From positions 1 to 64,000 of the forward strand of contig JABVXV010000160.1 of NCBI GenBank assembly GCA_013365325.1: a stretch of 64,000 nucleotides of DNA, in the 5' to 3' direction. Every line of letters starts with the position of its first letter. The first letter of the stretch is position 1. A program made the position numbers and the translations under genes. Positions 33,901 to 45,767 of this stretch are shown here, piece by piece. Source of the DNA: Dipetalonema caudispina (Eukaryota > Nematoda > Chromadorea > Rhabditida > Onchocercidae). The notes under the pieces were generated by a model that was not told where the DNA came from, ran no database searches, and saw only the letters and a list, made by a program, of their open reading frames with translations.

Positions 33901-34505
33901 GAAATTATTGAACAACTATGCCATATTTTAGGCGATGAAAGGTTAGAATCCTTTGACGATCAGCAATGTATGGCGAGTAATTTGAATGCTGGAATTACTT
34001 CATTTTTTGAGGTGCTCTATTTTTAAATTCAATTCATAAGTTAATTTTTATTGGTTCATACGACAGCGATAAATAGGTGGCCAAGAATTTGATTCCGCAT
34101 GTACATGTAGATGCACTAATTTTACCTCAATACCGCAGAGATATCAATTCCGTAATTCCGTATCAGTACGTATACGTATCGATTGCGCATGTACAAAAAG
34201 ATGTACTGATTCCGTACGAATACTTAGATGTGCCGATTCCGTGCGGATATTCAGCTATCCTTTTTTTTTGCACTTATATGAAGCTGATAAATGTGATACT
34301 GTGATATGTTGGTGATCAAATATCGAAGTGTTATGCAATTTCGATGATTCAAATTTAAATACAATAATTTTAAATGAAATTCCTCTCATATATCTTCTAC
34401 TAAGTGGTTTTTTATAGGTTCGAAGTATGGAAAAAACCGGAATAACTACTGAAACAGATAAAGTACAAGTAGAAAATGATGTGGATGATGAACGATTAGA
34501 CAACA

Positions 34506-34539
<34 letters not shown>

Positions 34540-37500
34540 AGAAGAGGAGGAAGAGGAGGAAGAAGATGAGGAAGAAGAGGATGAAGAGGAAGAGGAAGAA
34601 GAGGAAACAAGGACAAAAGTAATGATTTTTCTGTAAATTTAAATGAAAAAAATAGAAAGTCACCAAATTTAAAAATAAATAACATAAAGTTATGAAATAC
34701 CAATAATGATTTCTATTCTTCGACCTTACTTCAATTCTCATTCATTTTTTCAATTGTTCGAAAATTTTAAAAAGTTTGTCGAATATTGCATTAATTAATC
34801 ATACACATTGAGTTAATATCTTTTGATTGTCGATATTCTCAAGACTTAATCCATCTAAGAGAATTCGAAAATACCAAATTGGTCAGTTCATTCTAAAATA
34901 ATTATCATTCATGGTTTGGTAAATAAATCTATAATTTAATTTTAATTCTAATACCAATTTTCACTGAATTTTTCTTTTTAGCAAAATGTCAACAATCGAA
35001 AGCCACCATTATTGCTTGTTACACAACCATCGGCACAAAATTCACCAAATTATCTTACCACCGAATTTACATTTGACGATAATATCAGCTTAGATATACC
35101 GCAAACCAATCATGAGGAAAATGATGACGAAGGTTTGATAGAATTTTAAAAATTTCAATTTATTATTTATGTTTTACATTTATTGTTGGAAATGACTGTG
35201 ATAAAAGATATATACTAATTACTACAATAAAAGCGTTAAAAAATTTGTGGTATATTCGAATATATAATAAGTTATGTGTGAAATTGAATAAAAATTATAA
35301 ATGTTTTTGCAGAAAATGAAGCAACATTAAATATGCAAGAGAATGAATTCGAAACAGATATGACCATTTCGGAAACAGTCGAATTACAAATTGATTATGA
35401 TAAAACGGAAAGGAAGCCAAGAGGTTGCTTTCTAATGCCCTAAATGAATTCAACCAGCAATTTTTTACCTAAATTAATGGTGAGTAGTAGCAAAAGGGCG
35501 CCCTAATTTCTTAGCCTCCAATAGTTTCCATTTACAATCAATTTTTGAGTATTGAATTAATAAATAGCCTCACAAAGTTTCGATTCCCGAATAAATTTAA
35601 GTGTTGCATTAAAAAATATTTCCATTCAGTCGGATTTAAGCATCAAAGAAAAAAGTTTTCATTTTCAATCCAATTTAAACGTTAAACGAAAAAAGTTTCC
35701 ACTCTCAACTGATTTACTTTGAGTGTTGAGCGAAGAAAGTTTTCATTTATAATCAAATTTAGGTGTTAAATGAAAATAATCCTAAAAAATTGGCATTTTC
35801 AGCCCAGTATAGGCATTAAATAAAAAAATCAGCCTCAAAAAATTTGTAATTTTTGGTGAAATCGAAGTATTGTTTAAAGAATATTTCATAATATTTTTTC
35901 ATAGTTATAAAATTCACTACAAAATAAAGGTTTGAAATTTAATTCCTTTGCAAAAATTGGAGAATAAATTTTTATAGGTTGATTACATTTTGAAAATGCA
36001 AACACTGAAAATGCTACGTTTAAAATTACAATTCAAAAAAAAAAATTTCTTTATATAGTCGTAGCCAATTAAAGTTTCTTATACATTCTTGTAGTCGAAT
36101 ATGATATTTTGTGAAATTTAAGAAAAAACGACCAAAAATTAACAGGTTGACGGTAATTAATTACTTCGTGCAAATATAATGATACGACCAGAACACTTAA
36201 TTTGTTGCAGATTATTGGCGTGGGGAAGAAAGTATTGCAATGAATAAAAATTTTATTAAACATATTTTTTTAAATATATAAAAATTCAAAAACAGTGAGA
36301 GATAAAATATTCAATAGCAAAATTAAAGATTCAAGATGTTCATCTTATGCCAGCATAATAAGATTATTTTTATTTTTTCTTTTTTAAGGTGACCTCTATC
36401 CGGTTTCATTATCGGAACACCGGGAACGTTCTATCTCTCCCATCCCATATGATGAAAATGATTTTAACGAAGTATTTATTGTTGAGGCACCAACAAGGTT
36501 AATTTTTATTAAACTTTTTTCGTTTTTGAGATGTAATAAAGAATAATTTTTCACAGATATTAATGACTGCATATAAAAATTTGAAGGAAATAAAGTCAAA
36601 AATTAAAGTAATAAGTAAAAGTAATACCAAAAAGTATTGCGAAACAAAATAAAACCATTACTTTTTATTTTTATTTATATTAATTAGTTAATCAGTTTTT
36701 TTTTTGCAGGAATAACGATAATAGAGGACGCGTTTCGGAAATTATGGCAGTACCAGCACCAATATTTACAACATCAGTTAGCTACGATGGTATGGATGAT
36801 TGGGATTCAGCGCAAGAAGAATCCGTGGAATCGCTATCAGATTATGAAGATATCGATGATTTTAATTCCGAAGGTAAATTAGTTTGCAAAATTTTGACAA
36901 ATTTATAGGTTGATTGTAAAATAAGATTTGAAATATTGCTTGAATACAATGATTTTACCATTCGGTTTCAATAACTAATTTATTCTAGCTTTTCATTAAT
37001 TCTTTCAACGAAATTATTCCAATGAGATTCAAATTAATTTAAGTTTGATTTCATATTAGTTAAAATCGTTCAAAAGTATTTACTGTAAATTTCAGAACTC
37101 TGTTCAAGAAATAGAAGTTGTTTGGAAACTGATGAATATCGTCCATCGTCTTCAAGTTTTGGGATTTACTTCAGTCCTATTTCGTCTCCCACCGATGACG
37201 TAAGTAACATCTGTAAGATTTTGATTTAAAATTTTAATAAAATTATCAGAGAAAAAAAAAGAATTCGGATTTTATTAGTTGCAGTATGATGGTATACAGT
37301 ATCAGGATAATGTTGATGTTGGCTTTACACTTAAACTTGTCCAGAAAGCAGCATTAAAAGAAGAAGATGAAGAGGAATCTTCTAGCGAATATTATGATGA
37401 TTCAGAGGTCAAATTACTTCTCATTATTCTAGTGCTTTCCAAAAATTTTTCTTTATTACCTCAAAATAATTTTAAAATTTAAAAATAGTTCCAAAAATTA

Positions 37501-37749
37501 ATAAAAATTCTTCACTGTATAATGTAAGCATATTGTTTTTGATTGAAATTAAGAAAAAATAAATTTCAGTATGAGGAAGCGGAAATATATACGAATGATG
37601 ATGAAGATGAAGATGGAGTTGACGATGAATATATGAAAGATAGTGAAGTCGAATCAAATGATATATCGGAAGAATTATGTTTAACTGAAAATAATTCTAC
37701 CGAACCATTGGAATCTGCAATTGATAGCGTAAGGATACGATGATAAATA

Positions 37750-37790
<41 letters not shown>

Positions 37791-40700
37791 AGGAAATTAA
37801 GGGAAATAAGCTCTATAAGTTATAAAAAATATTTCAAAGATTTTTAGAAATTTCTACGTTTTCATTATATATTTCAAAAAAAAAATAAATAAATAAACAA
37901 ATAAACTGTTCGAATTGTCTTGCTAACATTTTATTTTAATTCCTTATGTTTTCTTAAGATTCAAATATTTTAAAATACCTCTTTAAGAATTTGTAATTTG
38001 ATTTTCTAATTTACATTTCAAAGGTCTTTTTTTGCAGGTTTCATCAATTTCAATACCACAAATAATAGTTGCATCAATGCAGGAAGAAGAAGACATTGAA
38101 ATCGATGAAATATGTGACGAAATATTCGACGATACGGTATATTCAATGAAATTTTATGAAAAAAAAAAGCGCAGAAGAGTTAATTCATCCTTTCATTTTT
38201 CGTATATAATGATTTCATAGAATCGAGTGATTTAAATTATTTTTTGAAGATTGCAATCATAATTACCTAAGAGTAAATTAATGCATTTTAAGATAGTTGT
38301 AAGATTTCTAGGAGTAATGGAACTTATAAATCTATATGGATATGCTAATTTACTCTTTTCAATGTAAGACCTAAGTAATTAAGCGATAGTTTAAAATGTT
38401 AGTTTAGCAAAATTTTTTCCTAATCTTTAAGTTATTTGGAAAGGAAAAATAATGTTGAAATTCAATTTCAATAAGCAATCATCCGATAGTTATCATTAAA
38501 TCGAATTAACAAAATAACTTGATCGTTAGTTTCACGAATTACTTACATTGGTCGATATTCAGTTTCTTGTCGTTACAGTTGGCATATCAGTTATGATATT
38601 TAGTTTGCAATAAAACAGTCACCTCAAAATATCTTCAGCATTTCGCGGGAACGGTAAAGGAGAAAGAAAAACGAAAAGACTGATAATAATAAAATAAATG
38701 TTTAGTTGTTGATACCGACGGAAATGTTAACAAATATAGAAGAGATCGAAATGGAAGAAAGTGAAGCACCGGAAAAACATCGTGAAATTACTTTTACGGA
38801 AGAAATTGATTTGCAACTAAATGCTGAAGAAGCATTAAAGCTTACTGTAAGCTTTTTTTCTAAAAAAAAAGGAAAAAAAAATTCTGAATTGAAAGGTGTA
38901 CCTATTCTTTAAGATAAAATTGAAAAACTTACCTAATTTTTATGTATTACATTTTTTTCTGCTCATTATGCTTTTAATTCATGTATTTCTTTGTCAATTA
39001 TATTTATATTTGTTTTTTTTTTTTTTTTTTTTTGCTTTATTTCACTCAAATATGACGACAATCTTTTCCAGAAAAAGCAATCCTATAGAAATGAAATGAA
39101 ATTTGTGGTAAAATTTTGAAAAGTTGAATATTATTACTAATTTTTCTAAAGAATTTCTTTTTTGTTGATTTTTCCTTTTCTACGAAATAGAAATTTCGGT
39201 GTTCATTGTTGAAATTTAAATCCAAAATTTACAATTGTGCAGTGGATTTTTTTTAAATACAGATCAACGAAACTAATAAGGATGCAGCCATGGAGCATAT
39301 CGCTGAAGGGGCAACTAAAACAGCTGTTCGGAAGATGGTACCACAGCATGTAGTACCAGCAGAGGAAAACATTGAAATAGTTGAAACCGATGAATTGGAA
39401 CTTCAAAAACCTGAACAGGTTGGAGCTATTGTAAAGGAACATGATAATGAAAAGGTTAGTGTGAAATATTTTTTCGGTTTTTCCCCTTTAGTAATATTAA
39501 ATTCATCTCCTTTATTTAGACATATTTTATTTAAATTCAATTTTTAAGCAGGAAACTAAACAACTTGAAATAATACCAACCTATGTTTGGCCGACGACCG
39601 AAAATTATCCCGTGGATAGTGCTCGATCTTTTATTGAACGAAAGCCAATCACTGATTGGGCCAAGAAAGCGGTTGTTTTACCACCAAAATTTGAAACCGC
39701 CAAAATACAAAGGACGCAAATTCTTTTTGATGAAAAAAAGTAAGTCTTGGGATCAAAAATTCCTATTAATTGTAAATTTGTATTATCTTCGAATTTTTTT
39801 CTTAGAAAGTTAATTCAATACAGTTGAAACGATTTGTTATAAAAAATTTTTAAGGATACCAATAAATGAAGGGACATCAACTCCAAGAGCTAATACTCCA
39901 GCAAATTCTGCAAGTAAACCAGCCAGTACTGAACCTTCCAGGCCAAAATCTGCACTTTCAACTGCTCCATCAAATTCCGGTCAAAAAGTTAGTAAAATGA
40001 ACGGTCAAAAAGAAAGAGATTTAATTTCTGGAATTTCATTGCGAAATAAATTTTTTGTCAATTTAAAGAATTACGGTTTAATTGAAAAATTCCAGGAAGA
40101 TAAATCAAGACTTCGAAAATCAGCTTTAAATATAGCTAAAGATGAAGCAATAAGAGCCAATACTCCAACAAATTTCACGAGTAAACCAGCCAGTACTGAA
40201 ACTTCCAGGCCAAAATCTTCACTTTCAACTGCTCCATCAAATTCCGGCCAAAAAGTTAGTAAAATGAATGAACGAAAAAAGGAGGTTAAGTTCCTTTGAT
40301 TTAATTTGGAAATAACGACTTTTAAAAAGAAAAATTAAAAAATTATAGTTCAATTAGAAGTTTCCAGGAGGACAAATCAGCACTTCGAAAATCGATTTTA
40401 AATATAGCTAAAAATGAAGCAACAAGAGCCAATACTCCAACAAATTCCATGAGTAAACCAGCCAGTACTGAATCTTCCAGGCCAACGTCCGCACTTTCAA
40501 CTGCTTCAGCAAATTCAGGCCAAAAAGTAAGTAAAATAAATGAACGAAAAAAGAAGGTTAAATTCCTTTTGATTTCATTTGAAAATAAATTATTCATAAC
40601 GACTTTTAAAAAGAGAAATTAAAAAAATTATAATTCAATTAGAAGTTTCCAGGAAGATAAATCAGCACTTCGAAAATCAGTTATAAATATGGCTAAAGAT

Positions 40701-43700
40701 GAGGCAATAAAAGCTCGTGCTTTAGAACAGGTTAGCATTATAAATTAAAATTTACATGATATTTCAAAATTGTAATTCAAATTACAAAATAAGCAAAAAT
40801 TCGACAATAATTTTTTAAATATATTTCATTTGTTTAATAGTTTAAAGAATGAATTTTTTAACATTTATCAAATCTAATACATAGTAGGAATAATTTTTGT
40901 TCACTAAAAAATATCATTTTGATTGTAAACAAATTTAAGCATTTGTTTTCTTTAATTCTACAAAATAATTGACTGGTGGAAGTTGCATTTTCTTAAAAAA
41001 GAAATTTTCTTAAAATATTCAGATTAATTCGTAAATTTTAACTTTCAAACTTGAAAATTCAAATTTAAAAACAGAAATTTGAAAGTTTAATTCTATAGGA
41101 GAAATGGAAACAAAATGCTCGGAAATCTGGAATTGTTAATGCAATGAGTACAAAATTCAATTTACAGGAAGTTCAGTCGGATCCATACACGTTAGTTTCT
41201 TTCAAAAACTTTATATTTTATTTGAATATGAAATTAAGTTAAAATTAACAGTAAAGTATGAAACAATGAATTTGACACAACTTGTAAAGTAATTCAAATA
41301 TGAAAAAAATTACGCTAAATTTGAGTATCAAATATGGAATAAAATTACATTTCTACTATTTCCTTTTTATTTCCTTCAATTTTAATAATTCCATTTATAG
41401 ATATAAACGTTCACCAATGTTAACAGAGAAAGATAACGAAAGACCAAAACGTATTTATGCGCCAATTATTAAACCAATTATAAATGATAACTTTGATAAG
41501 CAAGTAAGTAATATAAGCGAATTGTTTCAATTCCAATTATTAGTGAAAAATTTATTTTACATCAAATTTAAATTGGTTTTTGATGTCATTGCTACTAATT
41601 TAATTTTAAGAATTTTAATACATGAATATTATAACAGCAAATGTGATAAACTATTGAATTTTTAGTTTATTTTGATATTAAAATTATTTGATATTAATGT
41701 TACCATCTAATTTGAGTATGAATTTAATTTTTTTTTTCTTTCTTAGATTGAAGAAATTCGTATGAAAATGAAAACAGGCAATAAAATGTTGAGTTCACAA
41801 TTTGCTGAATTAAAACAAGGTATTGCTACGGTAGCTGATGATGCAAGACGAGCAATCCTTGAACAAAAACATCAGCAATTATTGATTGAAGCGGATGAAA
41901 CGCTTGGGTTAAATTTAATTTTTTAAATTTTAATCAAATATATTTACCTTCTGAAAAATTTACTCTAAATTGAATTTTTATTGCCACTTTTCCCATAATG
42001 TATTACTTATTTCAAGAATTTTAGCTGTTAGGATTTTTTAATTATTAATAATTTAAAACTAATGTAATTATCATTTCGTTTTGCATCTGTCGAAATATGT
42101 TTATCATATTAGCGAATTTTCAAAAAAATCAATTAAAAAAAAAATGTTAAATGTTGGAATTTTTTCTCGCCGACTTAATTTACTCATTGATAAAATAATT
42201 GTTAATAGTCTTCAATTTTTCATTTCAATTTTTGAAAAACTAAACACAGAGATGATATAAAAGTTTATTTGATATTTTTGAAATGTTAAAAAGGCAGTTG
42301 AATTTTTTAATTGTTAATTGCAAGTCTCTTAAAATTGTGTTTAATTTTAGAAAAATAGGTGATGATTTTAAAAAATGGAAAGAGAATCGTACAGCTGAAT
42401 ATCAAAAAGAACTGGAAAAACAAGAGCAAGAATTGTGTCGTGCGAAAGCATCGAAAGTAGCAGTAGTAAAAACCGAATCTGTGGTAAATCAGTTTATCTA
42501 ACCCTTAACCTTTTTGCTTGAATTACAAAAGTTATCTTTACACACTCCACTATAAATATTTACGTACATCGAAAATTAAAAAAGCGAAAATTCCAAGCTA
42601 TGATGAATCAGCTCATTTAACCTTTAATCTTACAATAGTAAATTTATGCAATTCTAGGCACAACCATTAATTGAACCAAAAAAGACAGTAAGACGATTAA
42701 AACCATTACAACAAGTGGAAACGACAAATGCTATGCTAAGTTTTGCTACAGTATGTGAAACGATAAATTCGGGTTATTTTTATTAAATTTTCATCAATCA
42801 TTTTATTACATCACATTTGTTTAATCTTATTTATTATTTATTTAATTTAAAATTATGTGTTTCAACATGGCATTAAAATACGAAAAAAATACTTATAAAT
42901 TTTAATTTAAAAGTTAGATTAATTTTATTCGTTCGATTGGTAAACTGAAAAAACACCATCAATGGTATCAGTTAGCATTTGACAAAACGGCCTCAGCTAA
43001 AAAATGATTACCAAGAAAAAAGAAATTTAAAATGTCCCATAGACTAAAGGTAATTTTGAAGGTGTAGAAGTTTTTCCATAGTCAATATGATGTAAAAGTG
43101 GATATGATAAAGTAATCGATTAGTTTCGAAAAATGAGATGCAGAAATAAGTGAATGAAATTTAGAAAATATACAAAGAATTCCAAACCTTAATTACTGAT
43201 TTTTTGAATGCTATCAAATTTTTTAGAGAAAAATTCTTCATCCGGAATAAAAACAGAAGCGAAAACAAAGAAGAATGTTGAAGCTATAGTAGAAAATAAT
43301 CCTAAAATTGGTAAAAATTTTTGATTTTAATTTGATTCTGACAAAAAATTTTATTTTATAAGCATAAATTTTTATTATAGCTCTCAGTAATTGTGCATCA
43401 AAATTTGTGGGAACAACTGATACAGAGGTATCAACGAAGCTTCAGTCACCAACAACGGGCAATAATTTGACTACAACACCAAATGTTGAAAATAATTCGG
43501 CATTAAATGTAGAAATTTTGAAGAAACAAGGAATAAAAACGGATCCTATTATGGCGAAAAATAGAAAGGTTCATATATAATGAGAATTTGATATTTCTTA
43601 TAAGTACTAATTTTAATTTATAAAATGTATGGTACAAAATAAAACATCCCATTATTATAACAAAATTCTTTTTTTTTTGTACGAAAAAATTGAAATGAAA

Positions 43701-44907
43701 TATTTAGTTAGATTTAAAATTAGAATGATTTTCAGATATTAGGAAGTACTGAAAATCGAGAAATACGAAAATATGGTACTAGGAATAAAACACAGGAACT
43801 GATGAACTTTGCTAAAGATAAGGAAACAATTGGTGAAGAAGAGGTTATTTAATTATGAATTTGAAGTGCATGTTAATTACACAACAATTTAATTAACAAA
43901 TCATATTGAATTCTGAATTTATCGAGCATTTATGAGATTTAACTAAATAATAATTGTAAAAATTTTTGAATTATCTTACCTATTACTTCATTGAATTAAT
44001 CAATTTTATCAATTATAGCCTAAAATACATCGGCAGAATTGCATTCATCGACGCAATCGTTACATTCGAAAACCATTTGATATCGATGTTTTGCTTGGTT
44101 ATGATAAGGAAAACAGCTTTGAACAAGTAAGTATCCTAATTTTTTCCGTTGTATTATTTATACAAAAAATTCTTAAGAAATTAATAACACTAATTAATAG
44201 CTCAATTGAAATGACAACTTTATTTCTAACACTTAGCCATGATTGACAGTTATGATATAAACTTTTTTTATCATCAACACAACGAATGTAGTATTATTTC
44301 ATTATAGCTTGAGGCTCGTTTTGCTGCATCAGGACGTGATAAAAGACCAGCAGCTGATAAAAATGATAAAAGAGCTAAGAGACGACGAAAAGAAAGCAAG
44401 AAAATATGGATTAGTGAATTACGAGTTCGTTTTTTTTTTTCAAAATTTTTATTCCCTGTAGTATTCATCTCATTTTCATCTCGTCACAAAATTTCTAAAT
44501 TCCTTTTTTCTTCAAGTTGAAAAGTTAATTTTACCCATATAGTTGGTAGAAACAAAAAATTATTGAAAAGATTATCAGAGATTACTGTCTTAATCTCAAT
44601 CTTTGTCAACACTATCATTCTATGATAAATATGACCATTTATCAAATTTAATTACATATTAGTCCTAATTTCTGCAATGCACTATCAGATTGCCAACTCT
44701 TATATTATCAAATCGTTAGTTCTTATATATATATATCATTCCTTATTATTTGCTTAAGATTAAGTGATTAGGATTAGAATGGATATTAACGATCACTTTT
44801 TTGAAAATTAACCACAATTTCAGGATTAATGGAAAACATTTCAGGATATTGATAAGATATACAGAACATCCGAACTACGTGATATAATTAATTCAGTACG
44901 AATTTAA
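22281..44907 (+). CDS. Giant acidic, largely disordered protein of about 1,590 residues, ~38 exons, family unknown
   Basis: Exons with continuous phase: 22281-22307 (tentative, MPTYLDQHM), 25948-26183, 27435-27541, 28047-28128, 28656-28812, 29399-29510, 29877-30025, 30298-30391, 30762-30871, 31403-31460, 33902-34011, 34418-34618, 34982-35132, 35313-35423, 36389-36497, 36710-36873, 37096-37199, 37285-37407, 37570-37728, 38038-38136, 38706-38846, 39263-39454, 39549-39739, 39855-39987, 40096-40254, 40368-40526, 40653-40730, 41099-41190, 41401-41503, 41747-41907, 42351-42483, 42658-42750, 43229-43310, 43381-43568, 43736-43843, 44019-44126, 44308-44424, 44845-44907; 4,764 nt in total, ending VRI-stop. 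The N-terminus (about 300 aa) is Ser/Tyr/Arg-rich with a PKA-like site (LRRASS). The middle is Glu/Asp-rich, with a near-pure acidic run in exon 34418-34618. Then come PAST/Ser-Pro-rich duplicated exons and a Lys/Glu-rich, coiled-coil-like C-terminus. No signal peptide, membrane segment or enzymatic motif is seen. A cytoskeletal or scaffold role is a guess from composition only. Confidence 0.82.
27367..27400. repeat. (TTAA)n tetranucleotide repeat
   Basis: About eight TTAA units in the large gene's intron, just upstream of the exon at 27435. Confidence 0.93.
30562..30625. repeat. Poly-T tract of about 60 nt
   Basis: A nearly pure T run with one A, inside an intron of the large gene. The length may be unreliable in the assembly. 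The poly-Lys ORF opposite it is an artefact. Confidence 0.95.
30931..31025. repeat. (ATT)n microsatellite
   Basis: ATT units with ACT and GTT variants in the intron between exons 30762-30871 and 31403-31460. Confidence 0.95.
34077..34260 (+). repeat. In-frame 27-bp (9-residue) degenerate tandem repeat in an intron of the large gene
   Basis: Units of about 27 bp, mostly beginning ATTCCG, recur about six times. Read in one frame they give nine-residue repeats such as [18 protein letters not shown] and IPYEYLDVP with no stop until about 34305. The block is preceded by AATAG|GTGGCC, an acceptor whose phase (0) matches the flanking exons (34011 ends in phase 0, 34418 starts in phase 0). No clear phase-0 donor was found after the repeat, so I treat it as a repeat that may be a cassette exon. 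Confidence 0.6.
37755..37787. repeat. (TA)n microsatellite
   Basis: TA dinucleotide run in the intron that follows the exon ending at 37728. Confidence 0.95.
39855..40730 (+). repeat. Tandem exon-intron duplications in the large gene
   Basis: The exons at 40096-40254 and 40368-40526 are both 159 nt and encode near-identical peptides: E-D-K-S-x-L-R-K-S, then NIAK, then PASTE-S-R-P, then NSGQK. The exon at 40653-40730 carries only the first part of the unit, and the exon at 39855-39987 carries the second part ([15 protein letters not shown]). The intronic sequence between the later copies also matches (AGTTTCCAG acceptors, TTTTAAAAAGA upstream). Unit spacing is 272 and 285 bp. Confidence 0.92.
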
Positions 44908-45760
44908 ATTTGAAACAAAAACGAAAAAGGTGAAAAACGATATTAAAGAAGAAAAAGACCGAATTTGATGATATTTGCTCAATTTCCAGCGATCGCCTGT
45001 TTTTTTTTTTTTCTCGAGTACATGTAATTTATGCTTACATCAAATGTTAACTATCACGTATGATGATCGTTATCACTGACATAACAGTACGGGCAATATT
45101 CTATGTATAAGTGCTATCATCTCTCCCTTTCATACTTTAAATTCCGTTAAATCAAATCTAAAACTTCCAAAAATTAATGTGAAATTTCCCGCAATTTATA
45201 TTTTTCTCTTCCATTTTTATTTAATGATAGATTTTTTTTGACAAATCTAACCTAATTCCTAACCTTCTATTATGCCAATTAATTTTACAAATATCAAACA
45301 ATCGATTTGCATTCCAAAACATTACAAAATTCTTTCAATGTACAAGCAGTACATTCTACTAATTGACATAGATGGCATAGACAACAATTTCGGATATCTT
45401 ATCATTTCACACATTTTAATAATTAATCGGATTGAATTTAATTTAATCCCATTAAGCTTGATAAAAGTTGATCCATTATTCTTCTACTTATTTAAAATAT
45501 GAAATCGCATTTTTTTTTTTTATATTAAAACACATGTAGGTAAATTAAGTACATTTTATTGAATTTCATTTCAATTCACTACCATTTTCAATTCAAAGTG
45601 AGCCACTTAATCAGATTTGATCAGTTTAATTTAGCTTATTTCTGCTACACTGAAAGTTTCAACTCAACCCGTGAATCAGATTAAATACAGTGAAATCAAG
45701 CCAAGTTAAAATAGACAAACATTAACCATAATCACGTTATAAATTAAATATGCAAATTGT
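44908..45760. other. Sequence downstream of the large gene, no gene seen
   Basis: AT-rich sequence of about 850 bp holding the 3' UTR of the large gene, with no clear AATAAA directly after the stop. The ORF at 45272-45502 has no splice or family support. Confidence 0.5.
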
Positions 45761-45767
45761 TTTCCAG

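Noticed and set aside
34446..34741. Leu/Pro-rich and Phe/Leu-rich minus-strand ORFs
   Set aside because: They are the antisense of the Glu/Asp run in the exon at 34418-34618.
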